Of a stretch of DNA of 64,000 nt, positions 1 to 9,045 are shown in pieces. The first letter of the stretch is position 1. The number at the start of each line of letters is the position of its first letter. The notes beneath the pieces are model-generated. The model did no database searches. It was not told the DNA's origin and was given only the letters and a program-made list of their open reading frames with translations. This stretch comes from Shinella sp. CPCC 101442 (GTDB lineage: Bacteria; Pseudomonadota; Alphaproteobacteria; Rhizobiales; Rhizobiaceae), in NCBI RefSeq assembly GCF_024704725.1, contig NZ_JALIQS010000005.1:124001-188000 (forward strand), given 5' to 3'. Both the position numbers and the translations under genes were made by a program.

Positions 1-1335
1 GAGACACGCTCCGTGATCATTCGCTACACCGTTTCCGACGGCCATGGCGGCAAGACGACGGCCGACGTAACGGTGACGGTCAAGGGTGTCGAGCCCGACA
101 TCTTCAAGGGCACGCCCGGCAATGACAGCCTGAAGGGCAGCATTCATGGCGATATCCTCTATGGCTATGCCAGCGCCGACCTGCTCAACGGCAGGACGGG
201 CGCCGACCGGATGGTCGGCGGCAAGGGTGACGACACCTATTTCGTTGAAAATGCCAGGGATACGGTGGTCGAGACGGCCGGCGAGGGCACGGATCTCGTC
301 AGGGCCTCCATCACCTATGCACTCACCGCGAATGTCGAGAATCTGAAGCTGACGGGTCTGGCGAAGATCAACGGTACGGGCAATGGCCTTGCCAATGCCA
401 TCAGCGGCAATGCCGCCGCCAACACGCTCGACGGCAAAACGGGCGCCGATCGCATGGCGGGCGGTAAGGGCAGTGACATCTATGTCGTCGACAATGCAAA
501 GGACAAGGTCGTCGAATGGACGGGTGCCGGCACGGACCTCGTCAAGGCTTCGGTCAGCTACGTGCTCTCCGCCAATGTAGAACATCTGACGCTCATGGGA
601 ACGGCGGCCTCTGGCACGGGCAACAGCCTTGCCAATGTCATCATCGGCAATGCCGCCGACAATGTGCTCAATGGCAAGGCAGGGGCCGACCGGATGGTCG
701 GCGGCAAGGGTGACGACATCTATGTCGTCGACAACGCAAAAGACAAGGTCGTCGAAAAGGCGGGAGAGGGGACCGATCTCGTCAGGGCTTCGGTGTCGTA
801 CGCCCTTTCGGCCTATATCCAGAAACTGACGCTCGTAGGCTCTGCGGAGATCAACGGGACCGGCAACGGCCTCAACAACATCATCGTCGGCAACCGTGCA
901 GACAACACGCTGAACGGTAGGGGCGGTGCCGATACGCTGAGGGGCGGTGCCGGTGACGACACGCTGATCGGCGGCAACAGTGGCGGCAAGGACAAGCTTT
1001 ACGGCGGGTCGGGCGCCGACACATTCGTCTTCGTCGCGGCGCAGGGAGCGGCTGCCGTCGCAGTCGGTAACCGTGACGCGATCGACGATTTCTCACGCAA
1101 GCAAGGCGACAAGATCGACCTGAGCGCAATCGACGCCAACGCGAAGACAGGGGCGAGTGACGCCTTTACCTTCATTGCGACCGAACAATTTCACAACAAG
1201 GCGGGCGAGCTTCGCTATGTGCTCAAATCCGGGGACACGGTCATCCTGGGCGACACCAATGGCGACGGCAAGGCGGACTTCGGCATCAAGCTCGACCTCA
1301 GTCTGGCGATGAAGGGAAGCGATTTCATTCTGTAG
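1..1335 (+). CDS. Secreted RTX calcium-binding protein, C-terminal part (5' partial)
   Basis: The reading frame is open from base 1, so the true start lies upstream. The first ~25 residues look like the end of a VCBS/cadherin-like beta domain. Next come hemolysin-type glycine/aspartate motifs (GGKGDD, GGAGDDTL, GGSGADTF) and three tandem ~80-residue units, each starting GADRM(V/A)GGKG and ending in an NxLNG-like motif, with DNA starts near 199, 442 and 682. The last ~100 residues resemble the serralysin (peptidase M10) C-terminal module and end in DFIL, the usual acidic-hydrophobic tail of a type I secretion signal. By family knowledge such proteins leave the cell through an ABC-type exporter and fold on binding Ca2+. 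The catalytic or adhesive part, if any, is outside the window, so the function is unknown. Confidence 0.85.
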   Translation, partial: ETRSVIIRYTVSDGHGGKTTADVTVTVKGVEPDIFKGTPGNDSLKGSIHGDILYGYASADLLNGRTGADRMVGGKGDDTYFVENARDTVVETAGEGTDLVRASITYALTANVENLKLTGLAKINGTGNGLANAISGNAAANTLDGKTGADRMAGGKGSDIYVVDNAKDKVVEWTGAGTDLVKASVSYVLSANVEHLTLMGTAASGTGNSLANVIIGNAADNVLNGKAGADRMVGGKGDDIYVVDNAKDKVVEKAGEGTDLVRASVSYALSAYIQKLTLVGSAEINGTGNGLNNIIVGNRADNTLNGRGGADTLRGGAGDDTLIGGNSGGKDKLYGGSGADTFVFVAAQGAAAVAVGNRDAIDDFSRKQGDKIDLSAIDANAKTGASDAFTFIATEQFHNKAGELRYVLKSGDTVILGDTNGDGKADFGIKLDLSLAMKGSDFIL

Positions 1336-1386
1336 CGCTGCGAGGCTGAAGAGTGGATTCCGGTTTTCGTGGCGGTGAAGCGCCCT

Positions 1387-1788
1387 TCAGATTTGCAATC
1401 GCTCGATCCGCTGGAACACGCCTTTGATCGTGCGGCCTTGACCGCGGATCGGCTCGATACGCATCAGCAGGATCAACTCGTCGGCGTCGTTTCGGCGAAG
1501 CTTGATGTCGAAGCTTTTGCCGGAATAGGTCTTGCGCGTCCCCCGTTTCCAGAAACCGGCGCCGTCGGCCATGCCATCGCCGGAGGTCTCCGCGATGGCG
1601 CTCCAGTCGTTGTTTGCGATGACCCGGAGCGAGGTGCCGGACTGGTGAATGGTGAGGCGGCAGGTCGCACACTCGCCGGCATTCGAGGAGACCTGCTGCC
1701 ATTCGCCGTGGAAGGTGCCTTCGGCGGCGGCCGGCGTGGTGAAGCCCGCCAAGCAAAACGCAAGGATTGCCGCCAGAAAATGCCTCAT
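1387..1788 (-). CDS. Small secreted protein of unknown function
   Basis: A 133-residue product. The start at 1788 is chosen because it opens a clear signal peptide (MRHFLAAILAFCLAGF, Ala-rich cleavage site near residue 22) and has a GAAAGGG ribosome site about 8 bases upstream; a longer frame reaching 1875 gives an Arg/Gln-rich, signal-less extension. The mature part has a CATC cysteine pair and many charged residues. It resembles small rhizobial DUF2147-like periplasmic proteins only loosely, so no function is assigned. It runs convergent to the RTX gene and shares the 1887-1924 hairpin region with tal upstream. Confidence 0.6.
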   Translation of the reverse strand: MRHFLAAILAFCLAGFTTPAAAEGTFHGEWQQVSSNAGECATCRLTIHQSGTSLRVIANNDWSAIAETSGDGMADGAGFWKRGTRKTYSGKSFDIKLRRNDADELILLMRIEPIRGQGRTIKGVFQRIERLQI

Positions 1789-1873
1789 GCCAAAACCCTT
1801 TCGCCGCCTCGTTTGTTGTAATCTAGGCGAGCATGGCTGGCTTCGCGAGGCCGGCTGGAGCATTTGAATTTCC

Positions 1874-1881
1874 ATGGTTAA
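1874..1881 (-). promoter_or_regulatory. TTAACCAT octamer (CtrA-like half-site)
   Basis: ATGGTTAA on the plus strand reads TTAACCAT on the minus strand, 85 bases upstream of the small secreted protein gene. This 8-mer is a known half-site form for CtrA in Rhizobiales. Chance occurrence is possible, and the site abuts the tal terminator. Confidence 0.25.
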
Positions 1882-1886
1882 GCGGC

Positions 1887-1924
1887 AAAAAACAAAGGCC
1901 GCCCCGAGGGCGGCCTTTGTTTTT
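1887..1924 (-). terminator. Rho-independent terminator of tal
   Basis: A 13-bp perfect stem (ACAAAGGCCGCCC with GGGCGGCCTTTGT, CGA loop) is flanked by A-runs on the left and T-runs on the right. It can work in both directions and lies 20 bases after the tal stop codon. Confidence 0.9.
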
Positions 1925-1943
1925 CCGAAGCTGTCGGCAAGCC

Positions 1944-2906
1944 TTATGCGGCGGCCTTCAGTTCCTTGTCGATCATGGCGCGCAGGCTGCCGAGGTCTTT
2001 CGCGAAGGCGCGGATGCCTTCGGACAGCTTTTCGGTGGCCATGGCGTCTTCGTTCAGCATCCAGCGGAAGGCCTTTTCGTCGACCTTGACCGGCGAGACC
2101 TTGGCAAACTTCTCCGGCGAGAGCTTGCGCTCCAGCGTGCCTTCTGCCGCGTCGAGCTCTTCGAGCAGCGCCGGGCTGATGGTCAGGCGGTCGCAGCCGG
2201 CAAGCGCTTCGATCTCGCCGGTGTTGCGGAAGGAGGCGCCCATGACGATCGTGTTGATGCCGTTGGACTTGTAGTAGTCGTAGATCGCGCGGACCGACAG
2301 CACGCCCGGATCTTCCTCGGCCGTGAAGGTCTTGCCCGAGGCCTTGACATGCCAGTCGAGGATGCGGCCGACGAAGGGCGAAATGAGGAAGACGCCGGCA
2401 TCGGCGCAGGCGATCGCCTGGGCCTTGTTGAAGAGCAGCGTCAGGTTGCAGTCGATGCCGTCCTTCTGGAGCACTTCCGCGGCGCGGATGCCTTCCCAGG
2501 TGGAGGCGAGCTTGATGAGGATGCGGTCGCGGGCAATGCCGCGCGCTTCGTAGGCCTTGATGATCTCGCGGCCCTTGGCGATGGAGGCTTCTGTGTCGAA
2601 GGACAGGTCGGCATCGACTTCCGTCGAGACGCGTCCGGGCACCAGCTCTGCGAGGGCGGCACCCACGGAGATGGCGAGACGGTCGGCAACGGCCGAGACG
2701 ACGCCGTCACGGTTTCCGCCCTGCGACTGGCCCCAGCGGATGGCCTCGGCGACGGTATCGGCAAACATCGGCGTGCCAAGCGCCTTCAGGACGATGGTGG
2801 GGTTGGTGGTGCAATCGACTGGCTTCAGGCGGCGCACGGCTTCGATGTCGCCGGTGTCTGCCACGACGGTCGTCATCGTGCGGAGTTGTTCAAGCTTGGA
2901 TGTCAT
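1944..2906 (-). CDS. tal: Transaldolase
   Basis: A 320-residue class I aldolase of the pentose phosphate pathway that moves dihydroxyacetone units between sedoheptulose-7-P and glyceraldehyde-3-P via a Schiff-base lysine. Visible signatures are [13 protein letters not shown] near the N-terminus, [12 protein letters not shown] (active-site Lys) and [11 protein letters not shown] in the middle, and [11 protein letters not shown]. The length matches the E. coli TalB type. The ATG at 2906 opens the conserved MTSKLEQLR; a longer frame to 2987 adds unrelated residues. It is divergent from a SorC-family sugar regulator, which may control it. Confidence 0.95.
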   Translation of the reverse strand: MTSKLEQLRTMTTVVADTGDIEAVRRLKPVDCTTNPTIVLKALGTPMFADTVAEAIRWGQSQGGNRDGVVSAVADRLAISVGAALAELVPGRVSTEVDADLSFDTEASIAKGREIIKAYEARGIARDRILIKLASTWEGIRAAEVLQKDGIDCNLTLLFNKAQAIACADAGVFLISPFVGRILDWHVKASGKTFTAEEDPGVLSVRAIYDYYKSNGINTIVMGASFRNTGEIEALAGCDRLTISPALLEELDAAEGTLERKLSPEKFAKVSPVKVDEKAFRWMLNEDAMATEKLSEGIRAFAKDLGSLRAMIDKELKAAA

Positions 2907-3073
2907 ATCCGAAATCCCGAATGGTTGTTGCGGGCCGGTTTCCTTGGAAACGCCGGACCCTCCTCCATGTTCCCTGTGAAAGCGCACCCGGCGACCGTGC
3001 TTCCTGTTTCAGCCGCCGTGTGCACTGGCACAACCAATCTTCCGGCGGAATTGCGCCAGCTGATCTGAGGCGG

Positions 3074-3103
3074 ACTATCATCGTTTCCAGGGGCGAAAGT
3101 CAA
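3074..3103 (-). promoter_or_regulatory. Possible sigma70 promoter of tal
   Basis: On the minus strand TTGACT (3098-3103) and GATAGT (3074-3079) are separated by 18 bases, about 170 bases upstream of the tal start. The rest of the 2907-3194 gap between tal and the SorC gene shows no gene. Confidence 0.35.
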
Positions 3104-3194
3104 GCACTTTTGCACAATCTCCTGAACATATGTCGCATTTCTGGTTTGCTGTGCTAAGCTGCCCTCAGAGCGATTGCAGACAGATGGAGGCGAC

Positions 3195-4181
3195 GTGGCC
3201 AGGCTCCGGCGCGACACACATACGGCCTATTCGGAATCGGCGGCCCTGAGGCTCAGGGCCGCCTGGCTCTATTACAATCAGGGCCTCACGCAGAAGGATG
3301 TGGCAGAGAAGATCGGCGTCAGCCGCACCACCGTCGTGCGCATGCTCGACGAGGCGCTGAAGCGCTCGGAGGTGCAGATCTGGATCAACGAAGGCGTCGG
3401 CGACTGCGTCGAGCTCGCCGTGCGGCTGGAAAAGGCCTATGGCCTCGACGAGGCCGTCGTGGTGCCCGCGGCCGCGAGTGCGGAGGCGACCGCCAAGGGT
3501 GTCGGCCTCGCGCTCGGCCAGTTCCTCACGGAAGCCATTCCGGACGATTGCACGGTCGGCGTCGGCTGGGGGCGGACGCTGACGGCTTCGCTTGCCAGTT
3601 TTCGCCCGGCACGGCGCGAACGGGTAAAGGTGGTGTCGCTGCTCGGCGGCGTCGTCGAGGCGCACCACATCAATCCAATCGAATACACCTGGCGGCTGGC
3701 GAGCCAGCTTGGGGCGGAGTGTTATCTCTTTCTTGCGCCGCTGCTCGTCGATTCCCGCGAGACCAAGCGCAGCCTCATCGAGAAATGCGGCCTGAGGACC
3801 CTGTTCGACCTGGCGGAGAACATGGACATCGCGGTGGTGAGCTGCGGCGATATCGGACCGCGTGCGAGCTCGCTCTCGCGCGATTTCATTGCCCGGCACG
3901 AGCTGGAGGAACTGATCGCGGCGGGCTGCGTCTGCGATACGATGTGCAATTTTCTCGATGCGGAGGGCCAGACGATCGACCATCCGATCCGCCACCGCGT
4001 CATGTCGATCGATCTCGATACGGTGAAGAAGGCGCGCCACATCGTATTGGTTTCGGGCGGCGCGCACCGGGCACCCGCCATCCGCGCCACGATCCGCCGC
4101 ATCGGCTGCAACACGCTGATCACCGATGAGGGGGCGGCATTGGCGATGCTGCGGCTTGCGGAGGCCGCTGCCGCGGCGTGA
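3195..4181 (+). CDS. SorC/DeoR-family sugar-responsive transcriptional regulator
   Basis: About 328 residues. An N-terminal helix-turn-helix (AAWLYYNQGLTQKDVAEKIG, then SRTTVVRMLDEA, roughly residues 20-55) is followed by a SorC sugar-phosphate-binding domain (GVGWGRTL, VVSLLGG, DIAVVSCGDIG, LVSGGAHR near the end). Family members are tetramers that respond to phosphorylated sugars and usually regulate a neighbouring sugar pathway. GTG at 3195 is preferred because GGAGG lies just upstream; a TTG at 3174 would add 7 residues. It is divergent from tal, which suggests control of pentose or polyol metabolism, but the effector is not deducible. Confidence 0.85.
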   Translation: MARLRRDTHTAYSESAALRLRAAWLYYNQGLTQKDVAEKIGVSRTTVVRMLDEALKRSEVQIWINEGVGDCVELAVRLEKAYGLDEAVVVPAAASAEATAKGVGLALGQFLTEAIPDDCTVGVGWGRTLTASLASFRPARRERVKVVSLLGGVVEAHHINPIEYTWRLASQLGAECYLFLAPLLVDSRETKRSLIEKCGLRTLFDLAENMDIAVVSCGDIGPRASSLSRDFIARHELEELIAAGCVCDTMCNFLDAEGQTIDHPIRHRVMSIDLDTVKKARHIVLVSGGAHRAPAIRATIRRIGCNTLITDEGAALAMLRLAEAAAAA

Positions 4182-4191
4182 AACATCGGCT

Positions 4192-4413
4192 TTAGAGAAG
4201 GTCGAGGCGAATGGCCCGTGTGATCGCTCCGATGAGGTTGCGGGCGTCAAGCTTGTCGATCGCTCCGCGCATGGCTTCCGCCACGCGCGGCATCGTCAGG
4301 TCGGTTTCGAGCACGATCTCGGCCGGCGTCCTGCCGTGGGCGGCAAGGAAAAGGCACCGTCTTTCGATTTCGGTCAGCGCGGGCAGAGGGGAAAGATCAT
4401 TTTCCGAAGACAT
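4192..4413 (-). CDS. Single-domain LuxR-type helix-turn-helix protein
   Basis: 73 residues that consist almost only of a GerE/LuxR DNA-binding domain: LTEIERRCLFLAAHGRTPAEI, then a recognition helix region before the conserved AIDKLDARN. No sensor or receiver domain precedes it. The gene ends 10 bases past the convergent SorC gene. Targets and signals are unknown; stand-alone GerE-domain proteins can act as DNA-binding regulators or as antagonists of full-length relatives. Confidence 0.7.
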   Translation of the reverse strand: MSSENDLSPLPALTEIERRCLFLAAHGRTPAEIVLETDLTMPRVAEAMRGAIDKLDARNLIGAITRAIRLDLL

Positions 4414-4600
4414 GCGTCCCGCTTAGGGGCTCGGCCGGCCGGGGCAAAGCGCAAGCTGTTTCAATGCTTAACGACCGCAGGCGGCTTTTCGCTACTTTGT
4501 CTCATTGTGGGGCATGTCTTGCCGTGTCGCAAAAGGAAGGGAATTTGCCTTCCGCGGCTGGTAGCTGATAAGGCACGCGGAAATCAGGCCGGAGACGACA

Positions 4601-5185
4601 GTGACATTCAAGGAGAGGAAGGCAGCGATCCGCAACGAGCGGCTGGCGCTGCGCGATGCGATGACGCCGGACGCGCGCATCGAGGGCAGTCTTGCGATGG
4701 CGGAGCACGCAGGCGACCGCCTGGAGTTTGCGCCCGGCACGGTGATCTCTGGTTTCTGGCCGATCCGTTCCGAGGCCGACATTCGTCCGCTGATGGCGCA
4801 TTTGCGCACGCGCGGCGCGCGGCTCTGCCTGCCTGTGGTGCTCGATCGCGAGACAATCATCTTTCGCGAGCTCGTCGTGGGAGCGCCGGTGGTCAAGACG
4901 GGCTTCGGCACGACGGGACCTGGAGAGGAGGCTGCGGTGCTCGATCCGGATATCCTGCTCGTGCCGCTTTCGGCTTTCGACAAGGCGGGTCACCGCATCG
5001 GCTATGGTGCCGGGCACTACGACCGCGCCATCGACCGCCTGACGGCAAAAGGCCATGCGCCAAAACTCATCGGCATTGCCTTCGACTGCCAGGAAGTGGC
5101 ATCAGTACCCGCGGAACCGCATGACGTCGCGCTGGACGCGATCCTCACCGAAAGCGGCTTCCGTTTGTTCCAACCGGTTTCGTAA
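4601..5185 (+). CDS. 5-formyltetrahydrofolate cyclo-ligase
   Basis: 194 residues. The enzyme converts 5-formyl-THF to 5,10-methenyl-THF with ATP. The signature GYGAGHYDRAI (near residue 130) forms the ATP/Mg site, and the basic N-terminus (KERKAAIRNERLALRD) is typical. GTG at 4601 has CGGAG 6 bases upstream. It is followed after 9 bases by the YmdB-like gene, so the pair is probably an operon. In many proteobacteria this gene lies next to 6S RNA. The 187-base gap upstream (4414-4600) holds only short hairpins, for example GGAAGG/CCTTCC at about 4540-4560, and I could not recognise a 6S RNA. Confidence 0.92.
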   Translation: MTFKERKAAIRNERLALRDAMTPDARIEGSLAMAEHAGDRLEFAPGTVISGFWPIRSEADIRPLMAHLRTRGARLCLPVVLDRETIIFRELVVGAPVVKTGFGTTGPGEEAAVLDPDILLVPLSAFDKAGHRIGYGAGHYDRAIDRLTAKGHAPKLIGIAFDCQEVASVPAEPHDVALDAILTESGFRLFQPVS

Positions 5186-5194
5186 GGCAATCAG

Positions 5195-6019
5195 ATGCGT
5201 TTTCTTTTTCTTGGCGACATGGTGGGCAAGACCGGGCGGACAGCCGTCTGGGAGCGCCTGCCGGGCCTGATCAGCGACTTCAAGCTGGATTTCGTCGTCG
5301 TCAACGGGGAGAATGCGGCCGGTGGTTTCGGTATTACCGAGGAGATTTTCCTTGGGACGATCAATGCCGGCGCTGATGTCGTGACGACCGGCAATCATGT
5401 CTGGGACCAGAAGGAAGCCGTCAGCTTTGCCGGCCGGCACGACCAGTTCCTGCGGCCCGCCAACTATCCCGCAGGCACGCCGGGCCGCGGCGCGAACCTC
5501 TTCATTGCCCGCAACGGCGCGCGCGTTCTCGTCGCCAACGTCATGGGCCGCGTCTTCATGCATCCGGAACTCGATGACCCCTTCACGGCGGGCGAGGCAA
5601 TCCTTGCCTCCTGCCCGCTCGGCGAACAGGCGGATGCCATCATCTTCGATTTCCACGCGGAAGCGACCAGCGAGAAGCAGTGCTTCGGTCATTTCGTCGA
5701 TGGCCGCGCCAGCGTCGTCGTCGGCACGCATACCCATGTGCCGACGGCCGATTGCCAGATCTTGAACGGTGGCACCGCCTATATGTCGGATGCCGGCATG
5801 TGCGGCGATTACGATTCCTCGCTCGGCATGGACAAGGAAGAGCCGCTCAACCGCTTCATCTCGAAAATGCCGAAAAGCCGCTTCGAGGCGGCCTCGGGGC
5901 CGGCGACGATCTGCGGTCTTGCGGTCGAGATTTCCGATCGCACGGGACTTGCCGAAAGGGTAGCGCCCCTCCGGCTCGGCCCGCGTCTTGCGGAAGCGTT
6001 GCCGGAGTTCTGGCGATAA
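5195..6019 (+). CDS. YmdB-family metallophosphoesterase (TIGR00282)
   Basis: 274 residues of a calcineurin-like dinuclear metal phosphoesterase. Metal ligands can be placed: D8 in FLGD, E39/N40 in NGEN, N67/H68 in GNHVWD, H154 in DFHAE, H179 and H181 in GTHTHVPT. The Bacillus relative YmdB hydrolyses 2',3'-cyclic nucleotides and affects biofilm choice; the role in alphaproteobacteria is not settled. Cytoplasmic, no signal peptide. It is coupled to the cyclo-ligase gene upstream. Confidence 0.9.
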   Translation: MRFLFLGDMVGKTGRTAVWERLPGLISDFKLDFVVVNGENAAGGFGITEEIFLGTINAGADVVTTGNHVWDQKEAVSFAGRHDQFLRPANYPAGTPGRGANLFIARNGARVLVANVMGRVFMHPELDDPFTAGEAILASCPLGEQADAIIFDFHAEATSEKQCFGHFVDGRASVVVGTHTHVPTADCQILNGGTAYMSDAGMCGDYDSSLGMDKEEPLNRFISKMPKSRFEAASGPATICGLAVEISDRTGLAERVAPLRLGPRLAEALPEFWR

Positions 6020-6044
6020 CCGTTTCTACCATGCGTGGTCAGCG

Positions 6045-6581
6045 TCAGAGCATGTGACGCAGGTGATCGGCGGACCCGCCGGTCAGGTTGATGTGGGTGC
6101 GCACGCCGACGTCGGGCTCGTCTTCCGGGTTGAAGTTCGCCTTGGCGATCTCCCAGCCGAATTTCAGCTTGCTGCCGGTCGAGGCCCAGATTTCGACATC
6201 CTCGATCTCCAGCGCCAGCATGGTCAGATAGGGATCGTTCTTGCCGTGATCGAACCAGGCTTCGACGACCGAGCTCCAGTACTCGTCGACCTTTGCCGGA
6301 TCCTTGCGCACCATGATCCGGCCGGCGATGCAGGCGTGGTAGTCGTGGTCCTTGCCGACGACGCAGAAATGCGCGCGCGAGCCGGGCACGATGGCTTCGA
6401 CGATTTCCGCGTCGGTCTTGGTGAAGAACCAGATCGTCGCAGCCTGCCGGTCGAGTTGCGGCGCCATCGGCTGCATATGCATATGGGCACCCTCGATACC
6501 GAGCATGCCGGCATGGATCCGGTCGATCTCGTCGAAAAGCTGTTCCTTGGGGTTTTCTCGGGCACGGGTGAGATTGGACAT
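6045..6581 (-). CDS. Pyridoxamine-5'-phosphate-oxidase-like stress protein (general stress protein 26 type)
   Basis: 178 residues with a split-barrel FMN-binding fold: ATIWFFTKTDAEIV, AHFCVVGKDHDYHACIAGR, YWSSVVEAWF and a C-terminal acidic tail. Such proteins bind flavin or F420-like cofactors; Xanthomonas and Bacillus relatives are induced by general stress. ATG at 6581 has AGAGGA 6 bases upstream, and a longer frame to 6716 adds an unrelated Arg-rich leader. It is convergent with the YmdB-like gene (25-base gap) and divergent from the metallo-hydrolase. Substrate unknown. Confidence 0.8.
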   Translation of the reverse strand: MSNLTRARENPKEQLFDEIDRIHAGMLGIEGAHMHMQPMAPQLDRQAATIWFFTKTDAEIVEAIVPGSRAHFCVVGKDHDYHACIAGRIMVRKDPAKVDEYWSSVVEAWFDHGKNDPYLTMLALEIEDVEIWASTGSKLKFGWEIAKANFNPEDEPDVGVRTHINLTGGSADHLRHML

Positions 6582-6747
6582 GGATATTCCTCTCAAGCGT
6601 TGACGTTGATGGACGGGAAACGTGAGGGGGCAGACAAGGTTCCAGCAAAACCGCTCAACCGATCGTGATTGCCTCCTGCCTTGGCACGCCTCGACCCGCC
6701 AGGGGCGTGGGTGCATAGTCGCGGCCGATCAATGAACGGAGCCGCCG

Positions 6748-7584
6748 ATGCCGCATCTCCTCTTCATTTCGTTGCTGCTGGCCGTCCTTGCGGCCTTCAC
6801 CGCGCCGCGGCCCGCCCTTGCGCAGGCCGAAACGCCGGTCAGCCAGTGCCAGATGATCGCCCGTTCTCTGCCCACGGTCACCTTCGCCACCCTTTCGGCG
6901 GTGCCGGCTCTTCAGGTGCAGACGAAGGCGAACGAGCAGGTACGCATCACCTATATCGGCCATTCCACCTTCTTCATCGAGACGCCTGCGGGCGTAACGA
7001 TCGCCACGGACTTCAACGGCTGGTTCAAGCCGCCGGCGCTGCCGACCGTCGTGACGATGAACAAGGCACATTCCAGCCACTATACGCTCAGTCCCGATCC
7101 CGGCATCGAATATGTCCTGCATGGATGGAAGGATGGTTCGGTGGAGGGAGCCGACCACGATGTCGTGGTGGGTGATGCCTATATCCGCAACGTGCCGACG
7201 GATATTCGCGCTTGGGGCGGGGCAACGGAACCGAACGGCAATTCCATCTTCATCTTCGAGGTGGCTGGCCTTTGCATCGGCCATCTCGGTCACCTGCATC
7301 ATGAACTCACCGAAAAACAATATGCCGAGATCGGCCGGCTCGACGTCCTGATGGTGCCGGTCGACGGCGGGCTCACCATGGGAGCCGAGAGTATGAGCCG
7401 CGTGGTGCAGCGGCTGCGCTCGGCGCTCATTCTGCCCATGCACCGGCGCGGCCCACCGATCAGCCAGTTCCTGTCGATGTTCGGCAAGGCGTTCGATGCG
7501 GTGAAGACCGATAGCGCGTCGATCACCGTTTCAATCGGCAACTTGCCGAAACGGCCGACGATTCATATTCTCTCCGGCGTCTGA
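6748..7584 (+). CDS. Exported metallo-beta-lactamase-fold hydrolase
   Basis: 278 residues with a signal peptide (hydrophobic residues 3-17, ALA cleavage site near 25), so periplasmic. The mature part resembles the UlaG/L-type MBL branch: ITYIGHSTFFIET, ATDFNGWF, a degenerate metal motif in MNKAHSSHY, CIGHLGHLHHEL and VPVDGG. The standard HxHxDH is not intact, so the metal site and activity may be altered. The next gene begins 13 bases later on the same strand, so they are likely co-transcribed. Substrate unknown. Confidence 0.7.
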   Translation: MPHLLFISLLLAVLAAFTAPRPALAQAETPVSQCQMIARSLPTVTFATLSAVPALQVQTKANEQVRITYIGHSTFFIETPAGVTIATDFNGWFKPPALPTVVTMNKAHSSHYTLSPDPGIEYVLHGWKDGSVEGADHDVVVGDAYIRNVPTDIRAWGGATEPNGNSIFIFEVAGLCIGHLGHLHHELTEKQYAEIGRLDVLMVPVDGGLTMGAESMSRVVQRLRSALILPMHRRGPPISQFLSMFGKAFDAVKTDSASITVSIGNLPKRPTIHILSGV

Positions 7585-7597
7585 TCCGGAGTCTTCG

Positions 7598-8098
7598 ATG
7601 CGATTTCCCGTTGCCGCCTGTGTTGTCCTGCTCTCTTGCGCTGTGGCTTTCGCCAGCAGCGCGCCAACGCCGGGCGGTCCGGGAGGCGAGGCCGGAAAGC
7701 CGCAACAGAAGCAGACGGAAACCAAGCCCGCCGAAAAGGTCCCCGCGCGCACCCTTGGCGTTGCGGAAACCTTCGTCATGCCGTCGGGCAATATCGGCTG
7801 CATCTATATCCCCGAAGGCGGCACGGCCGTGTACCAGCCGGTCGATGGCGGGCCGGAGCTTTCCTGCGATCGCATCGAGCCGAAATATGTGCGCGCGACG
7901 CTCGGGCGCAGCGGCAAGGCGGTGGTCCTCTCCAATGTCGGCGATCAGGGCTGCTGCGGCGGCGACAGGACCGTCGACTATGGCGAGACGTGGTCGGCGG
8001 GGCCTTTTACCTGCTATTCGGAGCGCACGGGGCTGACCTGCGAGCGCAGCGACGGCCACTCTTTCCTTCTGAGCCGTGCACGCATTCGAGCCGATTGA
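7598..8098 (+). CDS. Secreted Cys-rich protein of unknown function
   Basis: 166 residues. Residues 1-20 form a signal peptide, followed by a Pro/Gly/Lys/Gln-rich linker (about 25-50) and a C-terminal domain with at least six cysteines (NIGCIY, LSCDRI, GCCGG, FTCY, LTCER), consistent with a disulfide-bonded periplasmic fold like DUF6636. It follows the exported hydrolase by 13 bases. No function is assigned. Confidence 0.65.
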   Translation: MRFPVAACVVLLSCAVAFASSAPTPGGPGGEAGKPQQKQTETKPAEKVPARTLGVAETFVMPSGNIGCIYIPEGGTAVYQPVDGGPELSCDRIEPKYVRATLGRSGKAVVLSNVGDQGCCGGDRTVDYGETWSAGPFTCYSERTGLTCERSDGHSFLLSRARIRAD

Positions 8099-8242
8099 AG
8101 CCGCTGGACGTCGCGCGACAATGAAATTATAAGGCGGCATTCCAAAAATCGGGGCAGCAAGCTGGCGCGTTCCCGCGCTCCGCACGTCCCATGAACCGAA
8201 CGGCGACCCGAGGAGGGGCGCCAAAAACGAGACAGGGGTGCC

Positions 8243-8989
8243 ATGGCTGGCCATTCACAGTTCAAGAATATCATGCACCGCAAGGGAAAACAGGATTCCG
8301 TGCGGTCGAAAATGTTCTCCAAGCTCGCCCGTGAAATCACGGTTGCGGCCAAGACCGGTCTGCCCGACCCGGCCATGAACGCCCGCCTGCGTCTGGCGAT
8401 CCAGAACGCCAAGGCGCAGTCGATGCCGAAGGACAATATCGAGCGCGCCGTCAAGAAGGCGTCGGGCGCCGATGGCGAAAACTACGAAGAAATCCGCTAC
8501 GAGGGTTACGGCCCGGGCGGCGTCGCCGTCATCGTCGAGGCGTTGACCGACAACCGCAACCGCACCGCCTCCTCCGTTCGCTCGACCTTCTCCAAGGCCG
8601 GGGGCGCGCTCGGTGAAACCGGTTCGGTTTCCTTCTCCTTCGACCGCGTCGGCGAGATCACCTACAAGCTTTCGGTCGGCTCCGCCGATGCCGTCATGGA
8701 CGCGGCTATCGAGGCCGGTGCCGAGGACGTGACGACGGACGAGGACGGCCACACCATCATCTGCGGCTTCGAGGATATCGGCGACGTTTCCAAGACGCTG
8801 GAAGACAAGCTCGGCGAAGCCGAGACCGTCAAGGCGATCTGGAAGGCACAGAACACCGTGCCGGTCGACGAGGAAAAGGCGCAGTCGCTGATGAAGCTCA
8901 TCGACACGCTGGAAGACGACGACGACGTGCAGAACGTCTATGCGAATTTCGAAATTTCCGACGAAGTCATGGCCAAGCTTTCGGCCTGA
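8243..8989 (+). CDS. YebC/TACO1-family translation factor
   Basis: 248 residues. The conserved start [10 protein letters not shown], the motif [19 protein letters not shown] and [11 protein letters not shown] identify the YebC family. YebC was long annotated as a transcriptional regulator; YebC-type proteins are now known to help ribosomes at difficult motifs such as polyproline. The start has an AGGGGT site 5 bases upstream. A strong bidirectional terminator follows. In many bacteria yebC precedes ruvC; here the LLM oxidoreductase is inserted on the opposite strand. Confidence 0.95.
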   Translation: MAGHSQFKNIMHRKGKQDSVRSKMFSKLAREITVAAKTGLPDPAMNARLRLAIQNAKAQSMPKDNIERAVKKASGADGENYEEIRYEGYGPGGVAVIVEALTDNRNRTASSVRSTFSKAGGALGETGSVSFSFDRVGEITYKLSVGSADAVMDAAIEAGAEDVTTDEDGHTIICGFEDIGDVSKTLEDKLGEAETVKAIWKAQNTVPVDEEKAQSLMKLIDTLEDDDDVQNVYANFEISDEVMAKLSA

Positions 8990-9008
8990 TCGATCGGAGA
9001 CGGACATG

Positions 9009-9042
9009 AAAAGGCCGGGTGCCGCAAGGCCCCGGCCTTTTT
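9009..9042. terminator. Bidirectional terminator between yebC and LLM oxidoreductase
   Basis: AAAAGGCCGGG pairs with CCCGGCCTTTT around an 11-base loop, with A and T runs on both sides. It is placed between two convergent genes. Confidence 0.9.
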
Positions 9043-9045
9043 CGT

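Noticed and set aside
1833-3068. Long plus-strand frame opposite tal
   Set aside because: A mirror of tal codon bias; no protein-family pattern and it crosses the tal terminator.
4414-4600. 6S RNA expected beside the cyclo-ligase gene
   Set aside because: Only short local hairpins are present; I could not lay out the long closing stem and central bubble.
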